DNA from: Gammaproteobacteria bacterium
Lineage (GTDB): Bacteria; Pseudomonadota; Gammaproteobacteria; Steroidobacterales; GCA-2729495
Direction of reading: 5' to 3'
Assembly: GCA_030746435.1 (NCBI GenBank)
Contig: JASLMV010000002.1
Span: forward strand, 62,001 to 126,000
Length of the DNA: 64,000 nt
Part shown: piece after piece, positions 25,431-34,334 of the stretch
How the letters are laid out: each line of letters starts with the position of its first letter
How positions within the stretch are numbered: the first letter of the stretch is position 1
Made by a program: the position numbers and the translations under genes
The notes under the pieces: generated by a model
The model's database searches: none
Told to the model about the DNA's origin: nothing
What the model saw: the letters and a program-made list of their open reading frames with translations, nothing else

Positions 25431-25724
25431 GTGCTGATTCCGGTCGTTATCGTTACAGGCGCCGACGGGCAGTTCAGGGCAACGGTGCCTGACCTCCCCG
25501 GCTGCGAAGCTACGGGTACGGAACTGGACCCAACCCTGACGCGGGTGCATCTGAAGATCGAGGGCTGCATTTCCGAGTTCCTGATTGCCGGCGCGGAATT
25601 GCCGGAGCCAGCGACGCTGGATGCTGTCCGGCAGCGACCGGAGAACGCCGGGCTGGCCTGTTACGAGATCCATATAAACCTGACTCACCTGCGCGCTGTT
25701 GCCCGCCACCAGGCCGGCCGCTAA
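25431..25724 (+). CDS. HicB-like/DUF1902-type small protein, orphan
   Basis: 97 residues from a GTG at 25431, one base after the DUF1838 stop. The first 55 residues follow the HicB partial RNase-H fold: LIPVVIVTGADGQFRATVPDLPGCEATGTEL, cited as VIVTGADGQF and ATVPDLPGCEATG. HicB proteins are antitoxins of the HicA RNase toxin, but no hicA-like gene (about 60 codons with a conserved His) is adjacent, so it may be a stand-alone relative. It is co-transcribed with the DUF1838 gene. Confidence 0.6.
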   Translation: MLIPVVIVTGADGQFRATVPDLPGCEATGTELDPTLTRVHLKIEGCISEFLIAGAELPEPATLDAVRQRPENAGLACYEIHINLTHLRAVARHQAGR

Positions 25725-25740
25725 GTAACCAGGTTACCTG

Positions 25741-27104
25741 CTACGGGTGACAACCCGAGCTGCACGCGGGCGTGTAGATGAAATCCGAACCGCTTATCGA
25801 ACCGCCGGCCAGCAGGTCGCTGGTCAATTCCGGGGAATACGGTTCTTCGCAGCCAATGCCCGTGTCGCCCAGGCGGAACTTGAGAACCAGGTCATTATCG
25901 CCGTCACCGTCAGGGTCACTTATATAGCCCGTACCGACTGCGTGGGCTGCGCCCGGCCCGAATGCAACGCTGCTGATATCCATATCCGTAAGGGCATCGA
26001 ACCCGGGTTCAGTCAGCACAGCCACATGGACCTTGTTGGTGGGTGGCAGGTCCGTATCAATGAAATTCGAGGGATCGCCGGGCTTGATGTTGATGGCAAC
26101 GGTTGAGGATTTAACAAACACCAGTTCCGCATCAATCGTGTTGGCCGTGGCGTTATTCTGGCCGATCGTTTCCAGGTAAATGTCGTAATTACCTACAGGC
26201 AAAACACCTGTCGCGGACAAGGCACCGTCGACGCAATAAGTATCGGGTTGCGAGTCTATGATGACTCGCGCGCCATAGCTCGGGGCACTTACAGTGCAGC
26301 TGCCGCTGATCGTGTATCTGACCTCGCTGTCGAACGTGAGCGTGCCGACGTTCAGGCTGGCACTCGACAGCACGGTAGCATCCGTTGACAGACTGGCTGC
26401 ATTCAGGCTCAGACTGTACTCGGTGTACTCACCCGCGGGCGGAATTTGTGAGGCAAATATTTCTGCATTGCTGACGCCCAGGGGTGTTCCGCCGCAGCCC
26501 AGATCGGCGCTTACCGAATCCGCGTAAGGGCCGGTAGTGGCATAACTTTCGGTTGCGCCCGGGCAGACCAGCAACAAGTCGAACAGTTCGACGAAGCGGT
26601 AGGGATCGGTTACCCAGACATTAAATTCGGGAGTGAAACTTTTCGTGGTAATAGCGCCGGAAACGACTGCCCGTCCGGGATTTGCGGCAGAGGAACTGCC
26701 TTCTACCGACGGCGTGCCCGTCGACCCCGCGGCGGCTACGACGCCCGGCGAGACGACCACCACGCGCCACCGTTATTGGTCAAAGGTGCGGCGAAGCTCA
26801 GCACCAGGTAAGTGTCGTCTGTTCCCGTGTTACCAGCCTGGTTCAGGATCACCGGGTCAGAGACCGGAGTTCCGGAATACAGTTGCGTGTAGGTTTGTGC
26901 GGTTAACGGGGAACCGTCGTTCGCCAGCCCGTTTTGAGTGACGATACTGATGTCGGACAAGGTGTCGGTATCAGCGTCGTAAACAAAAGACCCCGTCGCT
27001 GTTGTGCCATCGTCAAAGACGACATCTTCCAGTATCCAAGCGCGCGGGATGGCATGGGCAGAACCCACCGTCAGCAGGAGAAAAACTCCAACCAGTTTGT
27101 GCAT
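25741..27104 (-). pseudogene. Exported beta-rich protein, frameshifted
   Basis: The 5' part (27104 to about 26760) has a signal peptide (MHKLVGVFLLLTVGSAHA) then a PEP-CTERM-type exported N-terminus (FDDGTTATGSFVYDADT, YLVLSFAAPLTNNGG). The frame then ends at a stop near 26736, while the +1 frame continues as VVVVSPGVVAAAGSTGTPS and on for 340 residues to 25741. Loss of one base near 26755-26762 (GGCGCGTGGTGG) explains both. The C-terminal part carries an INIKPGDPSNFI...DPDGDGDNDLVLKFR module often found on exported proteins of environmental bacteria. The 3' 1 kb remains open, so the lesion is recent or a sequence error. Confidence 0.75.
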
Positions 27105-27159
27105 TGCCCTCGTCCTTGATGCGGCTCTTAATGCAATTACTTATATTGACGAGTAAATA

Positions 27160-27236
27160 TGGTGCCCCGACCATGATTCGAACATGGGACCTTCCGCTTA
27201 GGAGGCGGACGCTCTATCCAGCTGAGCTACCGGGGC
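27160..27236 (-). tRNA. tRNA-Arg (anticodon CCT)
   Basis: A complete 77-nt tRNA with encoded CCA on the minus strand. Acceptor GCCCCGG/TCGGGGC, D-arm GCTCAGCTGGATAGAGC, anticodon stem TCCGC/GCGGA with loop CTCCTAA (anticodon CCU), T-arm CATGG-TTCGAAT-CATGG by sequence CCATG/CATGG. Its 5' end and upstream flank are partly duplicated about 170 bp away. Confidence 0.95.
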
Positions 27237-27431
27237 ATAGTTGCGGCAATTTTAGAGAAGTCAGTCGTTAAAGACACTAGCGGCTCTGCGAGCCGCAGGA
27301 CGCTCCGCTGCGTCGCCCTGCTCTTTCGGGCCCTGTTCTGAGTCGCTGCGCGACTATAGGATTTGCGGGTTCAAATACCCGCAAATTTCCCAGCGACCTA
27401 CCGGGGCTAGGTTCGGGAATTCTAGAGAAGT
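27224..27431. repeat. Direct duplication of tRNA-Arg 5' end and flank
   Basis: 27224-27261 (acceptor start of tRNA-Arg plus upstream flank) is repeated at 27395-27431 with a few changes: CTACCGGGGC, then about 27 bases ending AGAGAAGT. Between them lie GC-rich palindromic stretches (27275-27340) and one copy of the two-hairpin element (27342-27384). The outer copy truncates the neighbouring exported-protein gene. The stretch 27237-27421 has no gene. Confidence 0.8.
27342..27384 (-). repeat. Two-hairpin tRNA-associated element, copy D
   Basis: Minus-strand order: TTGCGGGT, loop ATTTGA, ACCCGCAA; 8-nt spacer; GTCGC, loop GCA, GCGAC. It has the same 43-nt geometry as the three copies at the tRNA-Ser locus, but different base pairs at stem-1 position 6 (G-C here) and stem-2 position 2 (T-A here). 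It follows a tRNA-Arg-like 5' fragment (GCCCCGGTAG) on the same strand. Confidence 0.8.
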
Positions 27432-27904
27432 TTGCGGTCCCGGGATACAAGGGGCACGAGTAAATCCAGCGAGCCAGTACTCGCTGTCGACAGACAACAA
27501 AAAGGAATCGGGCAGTCGCGCTGACCGCCGCCGTTGTCCACCGAGCGAGGGGCCTGAAACCAGTTGCAGGGCAGTGTAAAGATGAAGACCGTTACGTCTT
27601 CGGCCGGGTTACAGATGCTGGCGACGGTGCCGAACTGGGTGACTTCGGAGGCGACCATGGTGGGTCCGCCCACGTCGCTCCAGCCATAGGCTCGCAGCGT
27701 GTTGGGCGCTACAGGGTCGAAGAATTCGTAATGGTTACCGTCGCCGGAACCGATTTCAGTGGCCACTGTCGTCGTGCTGCCCGTGGTCAGGTCGAAGGTC
27801 ACCTGCACAGGCGCGGCCTGCAGCGCAGTGCTGAACGTTCCGAGCAGAAACGCCAGCGTCGCCGCGAAAGGCCAAACAATATGTCTGGTACTGAAACCGC
27901 GCAT
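27422..27904 (-). pseudogene. Exported protein, frameshifted and 3'-truncated
   Basis: Starts at ATG 27904 with signal peptide MRGFSTRHIVWPFAATLAFL continuing to STALQAAP; the mature part is DLTTGSTTTVATEIGSG and so on. Near 27515 the written frame becomes Cys/Pro-rich and implausible (RDCPIPFCC), whereas the neighbouring frame reads DSFLLSVDSEYWLAGFT, a natural continuation, so one base is probably extra there. The coding part runs into the duplicated tRNA-Arg flank and has no C-terminal domain. Perhaps once another PEP-CTERM-type protein. Confidence 0.6.
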
Positions 27905-28152
27905 CGCAAATAACCCATACAACTGGCTCGCACCCAACGGGCCTTAGGGTTGTTACACCTGAAATTAGGGGATTGACGCGTTGAACCACGTCACGAATCA
28001 GGTTTGGATGCGGGTATTTAAATTCGCGATAAAATCTAGGAAAGTATCTTATCTATTTGTTTTTACGGATTATTTATTCGACACAGTGGAAGCAGGAATT
28101 ATGTAAAAGCATGCCCTGCTTTAGATACGGTCTAACGTTCTGCCCGACAGCC

Positions 28153-28569
28153 CTACTCGCCCAGCACGCTCACCGTGATCCGGCGCTGATGGCCTTCATA
28201 CCTGTGCTCCCAGAGATACACGCCCTGCCAGGTTCCGAGGTCGCAGCGTTGGCCGGTCACCGGGATAGAAAGGCCCGTCTGGGTCAGCACCGAGCGCATG
28301 TGTGCGGCCATGTCGTCGGGTCCTTCGGCGGTATGCCGGTATTCCGGGTCACCGTCCGGGGCGATGCGCGCCATGATGGTCTCGAGGTCTGTCAGAACGG
28401 CCGGGTCAGCGTTCTCGCACAGCATCAGCGATGCGCTGGTGTGGTGTACGAAAACCTGGCACAGACCATTCGCAATCCCGGCTCCGCCGACAATTTCCTG
28501 AATCGTGTCCGTAATTTCGTGCGTGCCGCGGCCGCGGGTGACAACTTTGATGCTTTTCTGCACTAACAT
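28153..28569 (-). CDS. yjbQ: YjbQ/UPF0047 family protein
   Basis: 138 residues from ATG 28569 (MLVQKSIKVVTRGRG); longer upstream frames overlap trmH in antisense. Family blocks are FVHHTSASLMLCENADP, PDDMAAHMRSVLTQT, TWQGVYLWEHRYEGHQRRITV (cited in part: TWQGVYLWEHR). Members show weak thiamine-phosphate-synthase activity but the physiological role is unsettled. It is divergent from trmH with 48 bp between starts. Confidence 0.93.
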   Translation of the reverse strand: MLVQKSIKVVTRGRGTHEITDTIQEIVGGAGIANGLCQVFVHHTSASLMLCENADPAVLTDLETIMARIAPDGDPEYRHTAEGPDDMAAHMRSVLTQTGLSIPVTGQRCDLGTWQGVYLWEHRYEGHQRRITVSVLGE

Positions 28570-28617
28570 GCGCTTAAGATTTTCCCTGACCAGAGGAAAG
28601 CGGATTCTAGCCCACTC

Positions 28618-29286
28618 ATGACGCCGGAACGATTCAGAAAAATTCGCGTGATACTGGACAGGCGGCAGCCGGACCTGACGGTCATTGCCGATAATTTCCG
28701 TAAGAGCCATAACGTCGCAGCGCTGGTGCGTACCTGCGATGCTGTAGGTGTCTATCGCCTCCACGTCGTATCCCCGGACGGCGAATCGAAACGGCACCAC
28801 ATGGTTGCCGCAGGCACGCACAAGTGGGTACACACAGCGATACACACCGACGTTGCAACGCCGGCGGATAATCTGCGGGCAACAGGTTTTCGGATCGTCG
28901 CCGCACACCCGGGTGACAAGGCGAAGGACTACCGGGATATCGATTACACGGTGCCGACAGCCGTCGTCCTCGGATCCGAGTTAACCGGGGTGTGCCGGAT
29001 GACCGCGAGGCTCGCGGACGAGCACGTGATGATCCCGATGCGGGGCATGGCCGAGTCGCTGAATGTGTCGGTTGCGAATGCCCTGATCCTGTATGAAGCG
29101 GCCCGCCAGCGCGAGGCGGCGGGTCTTTACGATGCCAGCCGGCTGGATACGACGGAGTACCGCCAGACCCTGTTCGAGTGGTGCTATCCGGATATTGCGA
29201 GGCGTTGCCGGGAACACGGCGTGCCCTATCCTGATCTGGATGACGAAGGTTTATTCCACCACAACCCGCTGCCGGGCGCCGCGTAG
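28618..29286 (+). CDS. trmH: tRNA (guanosine-18-2'-O)-methyltransferase TrmH
   Basis: 222 residues, SPOUT (trefoil knot) family. Motif 1 is NFRKSHNVAALVRTCDAVGV, motif 2 VVLGSELTGV, motif 3 IPMRGMAESLNVSVANALIL. It methylates the ribose of G18 in tRNA. N-terminal MTPERFRKIRVILDRRQPDL is the family start. Close in length to E. coli TrmH (229). Shares a short divergent region with yjbQ. Confidence 0.95.
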   Translation: MTPERFRKIRVILDRRQPDLTVIADNFRKSHNVAALVRTCDAVGVYRLHVVSPDGESKRHHMVAAGTHKWVHTAIHTDVATPADNLRATGFRIVAAHPGDKAKDYRDIDYTVPTAVVLGSELTGVCRMTARLADEHVMIPMRGMAESLNVSVANALILYEAARQREAAGLYDASRLDTTEYRQTLFEWCYPDIARRCREHGVPYPDLDDEGLFHHNPLPGAA

Positions 29287-29287
29287 C

Positions 29288-29893
29288 TCACTCACCCGCG
29301 ACGGGGACCGGTAGGTGAGGGACTCCGTAGCGGAGCCTGAGCGTCTTTACCTTGCCGAACCACGGGATACTGACGATATACAGGTTATCGTACTCGTCGT
29401 GCGCCATCGGCGGCAGCTTCTTGCTGCCCGCCATCTCTGCAATGACCGGCTGTATATGTTCGGGGTGAGTAATCACCAGGATGATCTTGCCCTTGTACTC
29501 ATTCAGGATTTGTTCGACCAGCCCTTCCACATCGGCCGGGTCTTCAACGGTGTGCACCGGCGCTTCGTTTAGCATCGCGAGCGGCACACCCGTGTCGCGG
29601 GCGCTTCGGTCCGGGGTAACGAATATAGCGTCGATACCTGCCACAACATCGACGTCGGCCAGGACCCGGGCCAGTTCTTTGGCGCGGGCGCCGCCGTCAA
29701 CACTCAGTCCGGCGTTACTGGCAGCCAGCGACATCTGATCGGCGTGCCGCGTAACAATTATGGTCGTCGTGGCCTGCAATTCGAAAAACCAGGCGAGGCC
29801 GGTCGTGATGACAATGAATCCCGAGATCGCAACCAGCCGGCGTTTACGTCGCCGTTTGCGTTTTCTCCGCTGGACATCCTGATCAGTGTTCAT
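29288..29893 (-). CDS. Histidine-phosphatase-like membrane-anchored protein
   Basis: 201 residues. A very basic N-terminus (RRKRKRRRKRR) precedes one membrane span (LVAISGFIVITTGLAWFFEL). The following domain resembles the histidine phosphatase (phosphoglycerate-mutase) fold: TTIIVTRHAD in place of the RHG motif, then FVTPDRSARDTG and ITHPEHIQPV. The His of RHA and of THPEH are in the right places, so weak phosphatase or pyrophosphatase activity is possible. Converges on trmH with one base between stops. Confidence 0.65.
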   Translation of the reverse strand: MNTDQDVQRRKRKRRRKRRLVAISGFIVITTGLAWFFELQATTTIIVTRHADQMSLAASNAGLSVDGGARAKELARVLADVDVVAGIDAIFVTPDRSARDTGVPLAMLNEAPVHTVEDPADVEGLVEQILNEYKGKIILVITHPEHIQPVIAEMAGSKKLPPMAHDEYDNLYIVSIPWFGKVKTLRLRYGVPHLPVPVAGE

Positions 29894-29911
29894 GGTGCAG
29901 GCCGGACGTAG

Positions 29912-30205
29912 CTAAAGCTGCCGGTCATCCTCCCTGACGACGCTGTACTCGGCTTCAAGGTCACCGTGTTTGCGCGCGTGCTGTGCCATTTTGCGCCGGA
30001 TCCACCACATGCGCAGGGCGAATACGGCACCGCCGATCAGCATCAGGCCGACGATCCCGGCAATAAAGATGGCGCCCAGGAAAATGGAGATCACGAATGC
30101 GACCAGTCCGATGATAAAAGCAATGGCCCGACCGATCGGATTGCCGGAAAAACCCGGACCGCCCTTCTGCCCGGGTTCGAAACGAATTTGTGAAAATCGT
30201 GGCAT
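29912..30205 (-). CDS. Small two-span membrane protein of unknown function
   Basis: 97 residues. Gly/Phe-rich N-terminus (FEPGQKGGPGFSGNPIG), two adjacent hydrophobic segments (AIAFIIGLVAFVISIFLGA and IFIAGIVGLMLIGGAVFAL) and a basic C-terminal tail (RMWWIRRKMAQHARKHG). No family recognised. It precedes the phosphatase-like gene by 18 bp on the same strand and is probably co-transcribed. The 174 bp to its right (30206-30379) hold nothing recognisable. Confidence 0.6.
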   Translation of the reverse strand: MPRFSQIRFEPGQKGGPGFSGNPIGRAIAFIIGLVAFVISIFLGAIFIAGIVGLMLIGGAVFALRMWWIRRKMAQHARKHGDLEAEYSVVREDDRQL

Positions 30206-30379
30206 AAGCTTCTATTCTAGACCAGTGGCCTGCAATCGCTGCGCAGTGTAGCTGAAAGACCGGAAATCCCCTACTGGTCCCGGTCGACAGGCCTGTCCGG
30301 GTAGACGGAGGACACGGGATTGAACGACAACATGCCGCAGCATTATGGCCGAGGCGATCCTGAACCACCTGGGCCGGGC

Positions 30380-31513
30380 TTACAACAACACACGCTCGAC
30401 CGTCCAGTAAATACCAATCACCGAGATGAGCGCCGACAACGGTATCACCACCCGGCTCCGGTACTGCTCATTGTTGCGGAACCACCCGACTGCAAGAAAC
30501 GCGAGCACGATAACGGTGAGCTGACCGAACTCGACCCCGACATTGAACGTAATGAGAGCGGTCAGGAACTCTGAACGTGGCAACCCGATTTCGGTTAGCA
30601 CACCGGCGAAGCCCATGCCGTGCAGCAGTCCGAACATAAATACCAGCCCGATACGCCAGGGTTTCAATTCACGGTACAGGCAGTTTTCTATCCCGACATA
30701 GGCGATCGACAAAGCGATCAGCGGCTCGACAATGGTGGGCGACAGGGAAATGATGCCGTAAATACTTAAGCCCAGCGTGATGGTGTGGGCAACCGTGAAC
30801 GCCGTTACCTGCCACAAGAGTGGCCGAAATTTCGCGCTGAGCAGAAAGATTCCCACGACGAACAGGATGTGATCGAGCCCTTTCGGGACGATATGTTCGA
30901 AACCGATAACGAGGTAGTCCAGCGCGATTTCCAGGCGCCCGCGTTCGGTGCCGCCTGCGCCTATTCCGATCGGCTCACTTCTCTCGCCTGTTTGCAGCCA
31001 GGCAGCGTAAGGTTCAGTTGAGCCTGCAACACTTACCCGCAATACATTGCTGCCGTATGCTTCGGGCCAGTGCCAGGTCATGGACTCCGAGCCGGCCGGC
31101 CAGACGGCACGGAAATAAATCATCGAGTCCCGTGTCAGTTCCCGGTCGCCGATTTCGGGCGTGTCGATGGATACATACTCCAGGGGGATTCGCTTGCCGT
31201 CGACTTCGAGGCGGATAGCCGTAACCATTTCGTCTGCAAACGGCACAAACAGTTCACTGATGGTCTCGGGAGTTTGCACCCGTAAACGGTCGTATTCGAC
31301 GGCATTGGGTGAATCGTTAGTGTCAGTGACATCGGGTTCAATCCTGGCGAGTAAAGCCTCGGCACTGGTGCGTACCGAAATACTGACCGACCCCTGCGCA
31401 TCGGCCTCCAGCGTCACGACGGAGGGCCTTACGGTGTGTGCGACCGCTGGCCCGGGCACGAGCAGCAGTACGCCCAGAATTACGAAGACCTTGGCAGGAA
31501 ACAGTTGACACAT
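30380..31513 (-). CDS. HupE/UreJ family membrane protein
   Basis: 377 residues. Signal peptide (FVILGVLLLVPGPAVAHT) and an exported domain (about 25-185), then a HupE/UreJ_2 membrane domain with about six spans: HIVPKGLDHILFVVGIFLL, LWQVTAFTVAHTITLGLS, IVEPLIALSIAYVGIENCL, IGLVFMFGLLHGMGFAGVL and two more. The HxxxxDH and FTxAHT histidine motifs are those thought to bind nickel or other metal ions in HupE. It is divergent from the DUF4198 gene (80 bp), a pairing that fits a metal uptake system; the metal is not determinable. Confidence 0.82.
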   Translation of the reverse strand: MCQLFPAKVFVILGVLLLVPGPAVAHTVRPSVVTLEADAQGSVSISVRTSAEALLARIEPDVTDTNDSPNAVEYDRLRVQTPETISELFVPFADEMVTAIRLEVDGKRIPLEYVSIDTPEIGDRELTRDSMIYFRAVWPAGSESMTWHWPEAYGSNVLRVSVAGSTEPYAAWLQTGERSEPIGIGAGGTERGRLEIALDYLVIGFEHIVPKGLDHILFVVGIFLLSAKFRPLLWQVTAFTVAHTITLGLSIYGIISLSPTIVEPLIALSIAYVGIENCLYRELKPWRIGLVFMFGLLHGMGFAGVLTEIGLPRSEFLTALITFNVGVEFGQLTVIVLAFLAVGWFRNNEQYRSRVVIPLSALISVIGIYWTVERVLL

Positions 31514-31593
31514 TATTTAAAATTCAGGCAGTTCGCACTTTACAGCTTCAGTTAAAATAGGGATTCGATACTAACCTCATTTTGGTTTTGTAA

Positions 31594-32469
31594 ATGCGAC
31601 GTTTAAGTTCCCTGGTCGGACTGCCAATTGCCCTCGCCCTGACAATATCGGACCTCTGTGCCCATGACTTCTGGATTGAGCCGGAAATCTTTATGCCGGA
31701 GCCGGACGCCACCATATCGCTAAGTCTGCGCGAGGGTGTCCAGTTCAAAGGCAATACCCTCCCCTATATCACCGACATGCTGCTCGACTTCAGCAAGGTA
31801 ACGGATGCCGGTCGTGAACCCATTAAGTCATTACTGGGTAGTGACCCTGCTGCAACAATCCGGGTGTCGGAAGGCCCGCTGTTGATCGGCTACCAGAGTG
31901 CGGGCAACTTTGTCTTGCTGGATGCCGAGAAGTTCAACAAGTACCTGGAAGAAGAAGGCATTGAGTTCCTGCGCGAGGCGCGCCTGGCCCGAGGCGAGGA
32001 TCATGTGCCGGCTGCGGAAAATTTTTACCGGTACGCCAAGACGCTGATGCAGGTCGGCGACGGTGGTGGTGACCTTTACAAGACCGTACTCGGTTACACC
32101 CTCGAACTCATTCCTGAATCCGATCCATACAGCCTCTCCGCAGGCGACACGCTGACTTTTAAACTGCTGCTGCGGAATGAACCTGCTGCCGGATTGCTTG
32201 TGCAGGCCTTTAATCGCAAAGACCCGACACAAATTCAAAAAGTCAGGGTTGATGAAACCGGTCACGCGACCATCACGCTTTCATCCGCCGGGGACTGGTT
32301 TATTAAAGCGGTCAGTATCGAAGCTATAGAAGAGAATCTTGATTATTCAAATTTTCTGGGCGGGCCCGGCTGGCCTGGGGAGCCCGATCTTGTCCGGGTG
32401 GGCAAGACACGGCCCGAGGCGCTCTGGCGGAGCTACTGGGCAAGCTTCCTGTTTGAGCTGCCCGACTAA
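31594..32469 (+). CDS. DUF4198 family exported protein
   Basis: 291 residues. Signal peptide (LVGLPIALALTISDLCAHD, cleaved near Ala-His) and then HDFWIEPEIFMPEPDATISLSL, the classical DUF4198 start with a possible N-terminal His metal ligand after cleavage. Blocks GYTLELIPESDPYSL and DTLTFKLLLRNEPAAGLLVQ follow. DUF4198 proteins are periplasmic and accompany cobalt/nickel or copper transporters. It is divergent from the HupE-like gene and its last four bases overlap the convergent propeller gene. Confidence 0.8.
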   Translation: MRRLSSLVGLPIALALTISDLCAHDFWIEPEIFMPEPDATISLSLREGVQFKGNTLPYITDMLLDFSKVTDAGREPIKSLLGSDPAATIRVSEGPLLIGYQSAGNFVLLDAEKFNKYLEEEGIEFLREARLARGEDHVPAAENFYRYAKTLMQVGDGGGDLYKTVLGYTLELIPESDPYSLSAGDTLTFKLLLRNEPAAGLLVQAFNRKDPTQIQKVRVDETGHATITLSSAGDWFIKAVSIEAIEENLDYSNFLGGPGWPGEPDLVRVGKTRPEALWRSYWASFLFELPD

Positions 32470-33404
32470 CCCGGAAAAACGGCTATCCCTGCCAGCGACC
32501 TGAAAGGCGCCGTAAAACCTGAATCCATGGTTTGCACCAGTTCACCGGTATTAAGATCGATGCGCGCGGCCATACCGGTCCAGATATTGGCAGCCAGCGC
32601 ATGGTTCGCATCCACGTCCTCGCACACCTGCGCCCAGCCATAGCCGGGCAGTGTCCAGGTCTGGGCTATTGCACCGCTGTCATCGTAAACACGCAGACCG
32701 TCGGATGCCGTGCAGAGTAACCGGCCGTCAGCCATGTAGTTCGGCGCGATGAACCAGCGTTTGTCTTCCCTGTCCTGCGGATCGGCATCCGGGAAACCGT
32801 CCAGGTCATCCATTTGCCGGCTGTTGCGGATGTCGTAGCGCATGAGCCGGCGGCTGGTTTCGGTTGTATAAGTAATGAAATCACCCGAGGGATGCAGCGT
32901 CGAGTGGGTGACACCCTTGAAGCCCGTGAACTCCGGCGCGTTTTCCACCTCGTGGGTTTCCAGCAGTTCCAGGTCCTTGCTGTAGCGGTAGATATTACCG
33001 TTACCCAGCAGACCGTCAGCGCGCAACGTGGCGCTGGTGCCCTGCCAGATCTCGGTACCGATGAAATACTCGCCAAACCAGAGGCTGCCGTCTGCATCGA
33101 AGTTGACGCTGCCAAACGACCGGTCCGAATCCCAGTTCTCAAGTGGCTCACCCGCCGGATTTACCCGGACGGTGATGTGGTCATGGCAATCGAAACCCCA
33201 GAGGGTTCCGTCGGGACCGAACTTGCAGCCGACGATCAGGTAACGGGTGCCTTCCGTGTACAGGGTGCCTTTCGGTATCCAGTTCCTGTCGAACTGGAGG
33301 ATGCGTCCCTCCCCCATGTGGTCATCGTCCGGGTTGTCGAGGTAGGTACACCCCAGGAAAATATCCCCTTTCTCGAAGGGCTTCATGGTAGAAGTCTTGG
33401 TCAT
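32466..33404 (-). CDS. Cytosolic beta-propeller (SMP-30/gluconolactonase-like) protein
   Basis: 312 residues with propeller-like repeats of the form FGPDGTLWGFD, VNFDADGSLWFGE, STLHPSGDFITYTTE, YMADGRLLCTASDG. No signal peptide. This resembles SMP-30/NHL type lactonases, but the calcium-ligand residues are not obvious, so an enzymatic role is uncertain. A start six codons later (MKPFEKG) is possible. Monocistronic by position. Confidence 0.6.
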   Translation of the reverse strand: MTKTSTMKPFEKGDIFLGCTYLDNPDDDHMGEGRILQFDRNWIPKGTLYTEGTRYLIVGCKFGPDGTLWGFDCHDHITVRVNPAGEPLENWDSDRSFGSVNFDADGSLWFGEYFIGTEIWQGTSATLRADGLLGNGNIYRYSKDLELLETHEVENAPEFTGFKGVTHSTLHPSGDFITYTTETSRRLMRYDIRNSRQMDDLDGFPDADPQDREDKRWFIAPNYMADGRLLCTASDGLRVYDDSGAIAQTWTLPGYGWAQVCEDVDANHALAANIWTGMAARIDLNTGELVQTMDSGFTAPFRSLAGIAVFPG

Positions 33405-33515
33405 GGCTGAACCCGCTTTTTTGTTCGTATCCGGGAGATAAGATAATCCCGGACTGGGGTCAGGGGTTCAAGCACTGACAAGCCGATATAGCCGTCTGGG
33501 GTTATTGTGAGCAGT

Positions 33516-34334
33516 TTAAAGGGGCTTTCTGAGCCGCACAACGATACTGGGCGTTAACAGGCCCGAGGTTATGCCGAACGGGCGTGCAAAGACTGCAAGC
33601 AGTTTAAGTATGTTCAGTTTGATAGGGTTTGTGCCGGCATTGCGTTTTATTTCCAGGTAGGTAACGCAGTGATCTGCGAGGTCCTCGTTAACGAGATCGG
33701 GGAAACCGTTACGCACCTCCCATGGAAACAGGCCGCGCATCCGGCTACCGAACCAGTTGTCCATGAACCGGGGGAAATAGTTCGCCAGCCATTTTTCCGA
33801 GTGGATTTCCCGTGGCCAGAGCCGGTTACTGGTGCCCAGCACGTAGAGGAAACCGCCGGGTTTCAGCAGGCGTGACAATTCTCGCTGGATCGCCGGCAAT
33901 TCCTCCCGGTCGACATACTCGAGCACGCTGTTGCAGATAATGCAGTCAAAACTGGCATCGGCGGATGGGATATCGCAACTATCGGCCACCACGCTCAGTT
34001 CGGTGCTGTCAGACACTCCGTAACGGGCAACATTACTGTTGGCAATCTGTACCAGGTCCGGCGCTATGTCACAGCCGGTTACGTGCGCGCCGAGGCGTGC
34101 CAGCACAATCGCAGATGCGCCAACGTTACAACCGAATTCGAACACCCGGGGTGCCGGATTTGAGGCAAATACTTCAGCGACGTAGTGGCGGACCTTGCCC
34201 CACTCGTAGTCGACGTAGTGGCCGATCCACTTCTTGTCTGGGTCATGGCCATGCATTTCGCAAAGACTGCGAAACTCGGCATCGAGTTCCGGCGAAATAA
34301 TTTCGGGAGCAGTGATCTTGTTTTTAAAACTCAC
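33516..34334 (-). CDS. Class I SAM-dependent methyltransferase
   Basis: 272 residues. The SAM-binding glycine motif is VFEFGCNVGASAIVLARLG with acidic strand-2 residue in VTGCDIAPDLVQIA; motif II is FDCIICNSVLEYVDREELP and motif III LKPGGFLYVLGTSN. This is a Methyltransf_11/23-type enzyme acting on a small molecule or lipid; the C-terminal hydrophobic run (LNILKLLAVFARPFGI) may contact the membrane. Substrate unknown. The next 980 bp to the right is the tRNA-Ser/repeat region. Confidence 0.8.
   Translation of the reverse strand: MSFKNKITAPEIISPELDAEFRSLCEMHGHDPDKKWIGHYVDYEWGKVRHYVAEVFASNPAPRVFEFGCNVGASAIVLARLGAHVTGCDIAPDLVQIANSNVARYGVSDSTELSVVADSCDIPSADASFDCIICNSVLEYVDREELPAIQRELSRLLKPGGFLYVLGTSNRLWPREIHSEKWLANYFPRFMDNWFGSRMRGLFPWEVRNGFPDLVNEDLADHCVTYLEIKRNAGTNPIKLNILKLLAVFARPFGITSGLLTPSIVVRLRKPL

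Noticed and set aside
28008-28029. Possible fifth copy of hairpin 1 (GCGGGTATTTAAATTCGC)
   Set aside because: The stem needs two G-T pairs and there is no second hairpin after an 8-nt spacer; similarity may be chance.
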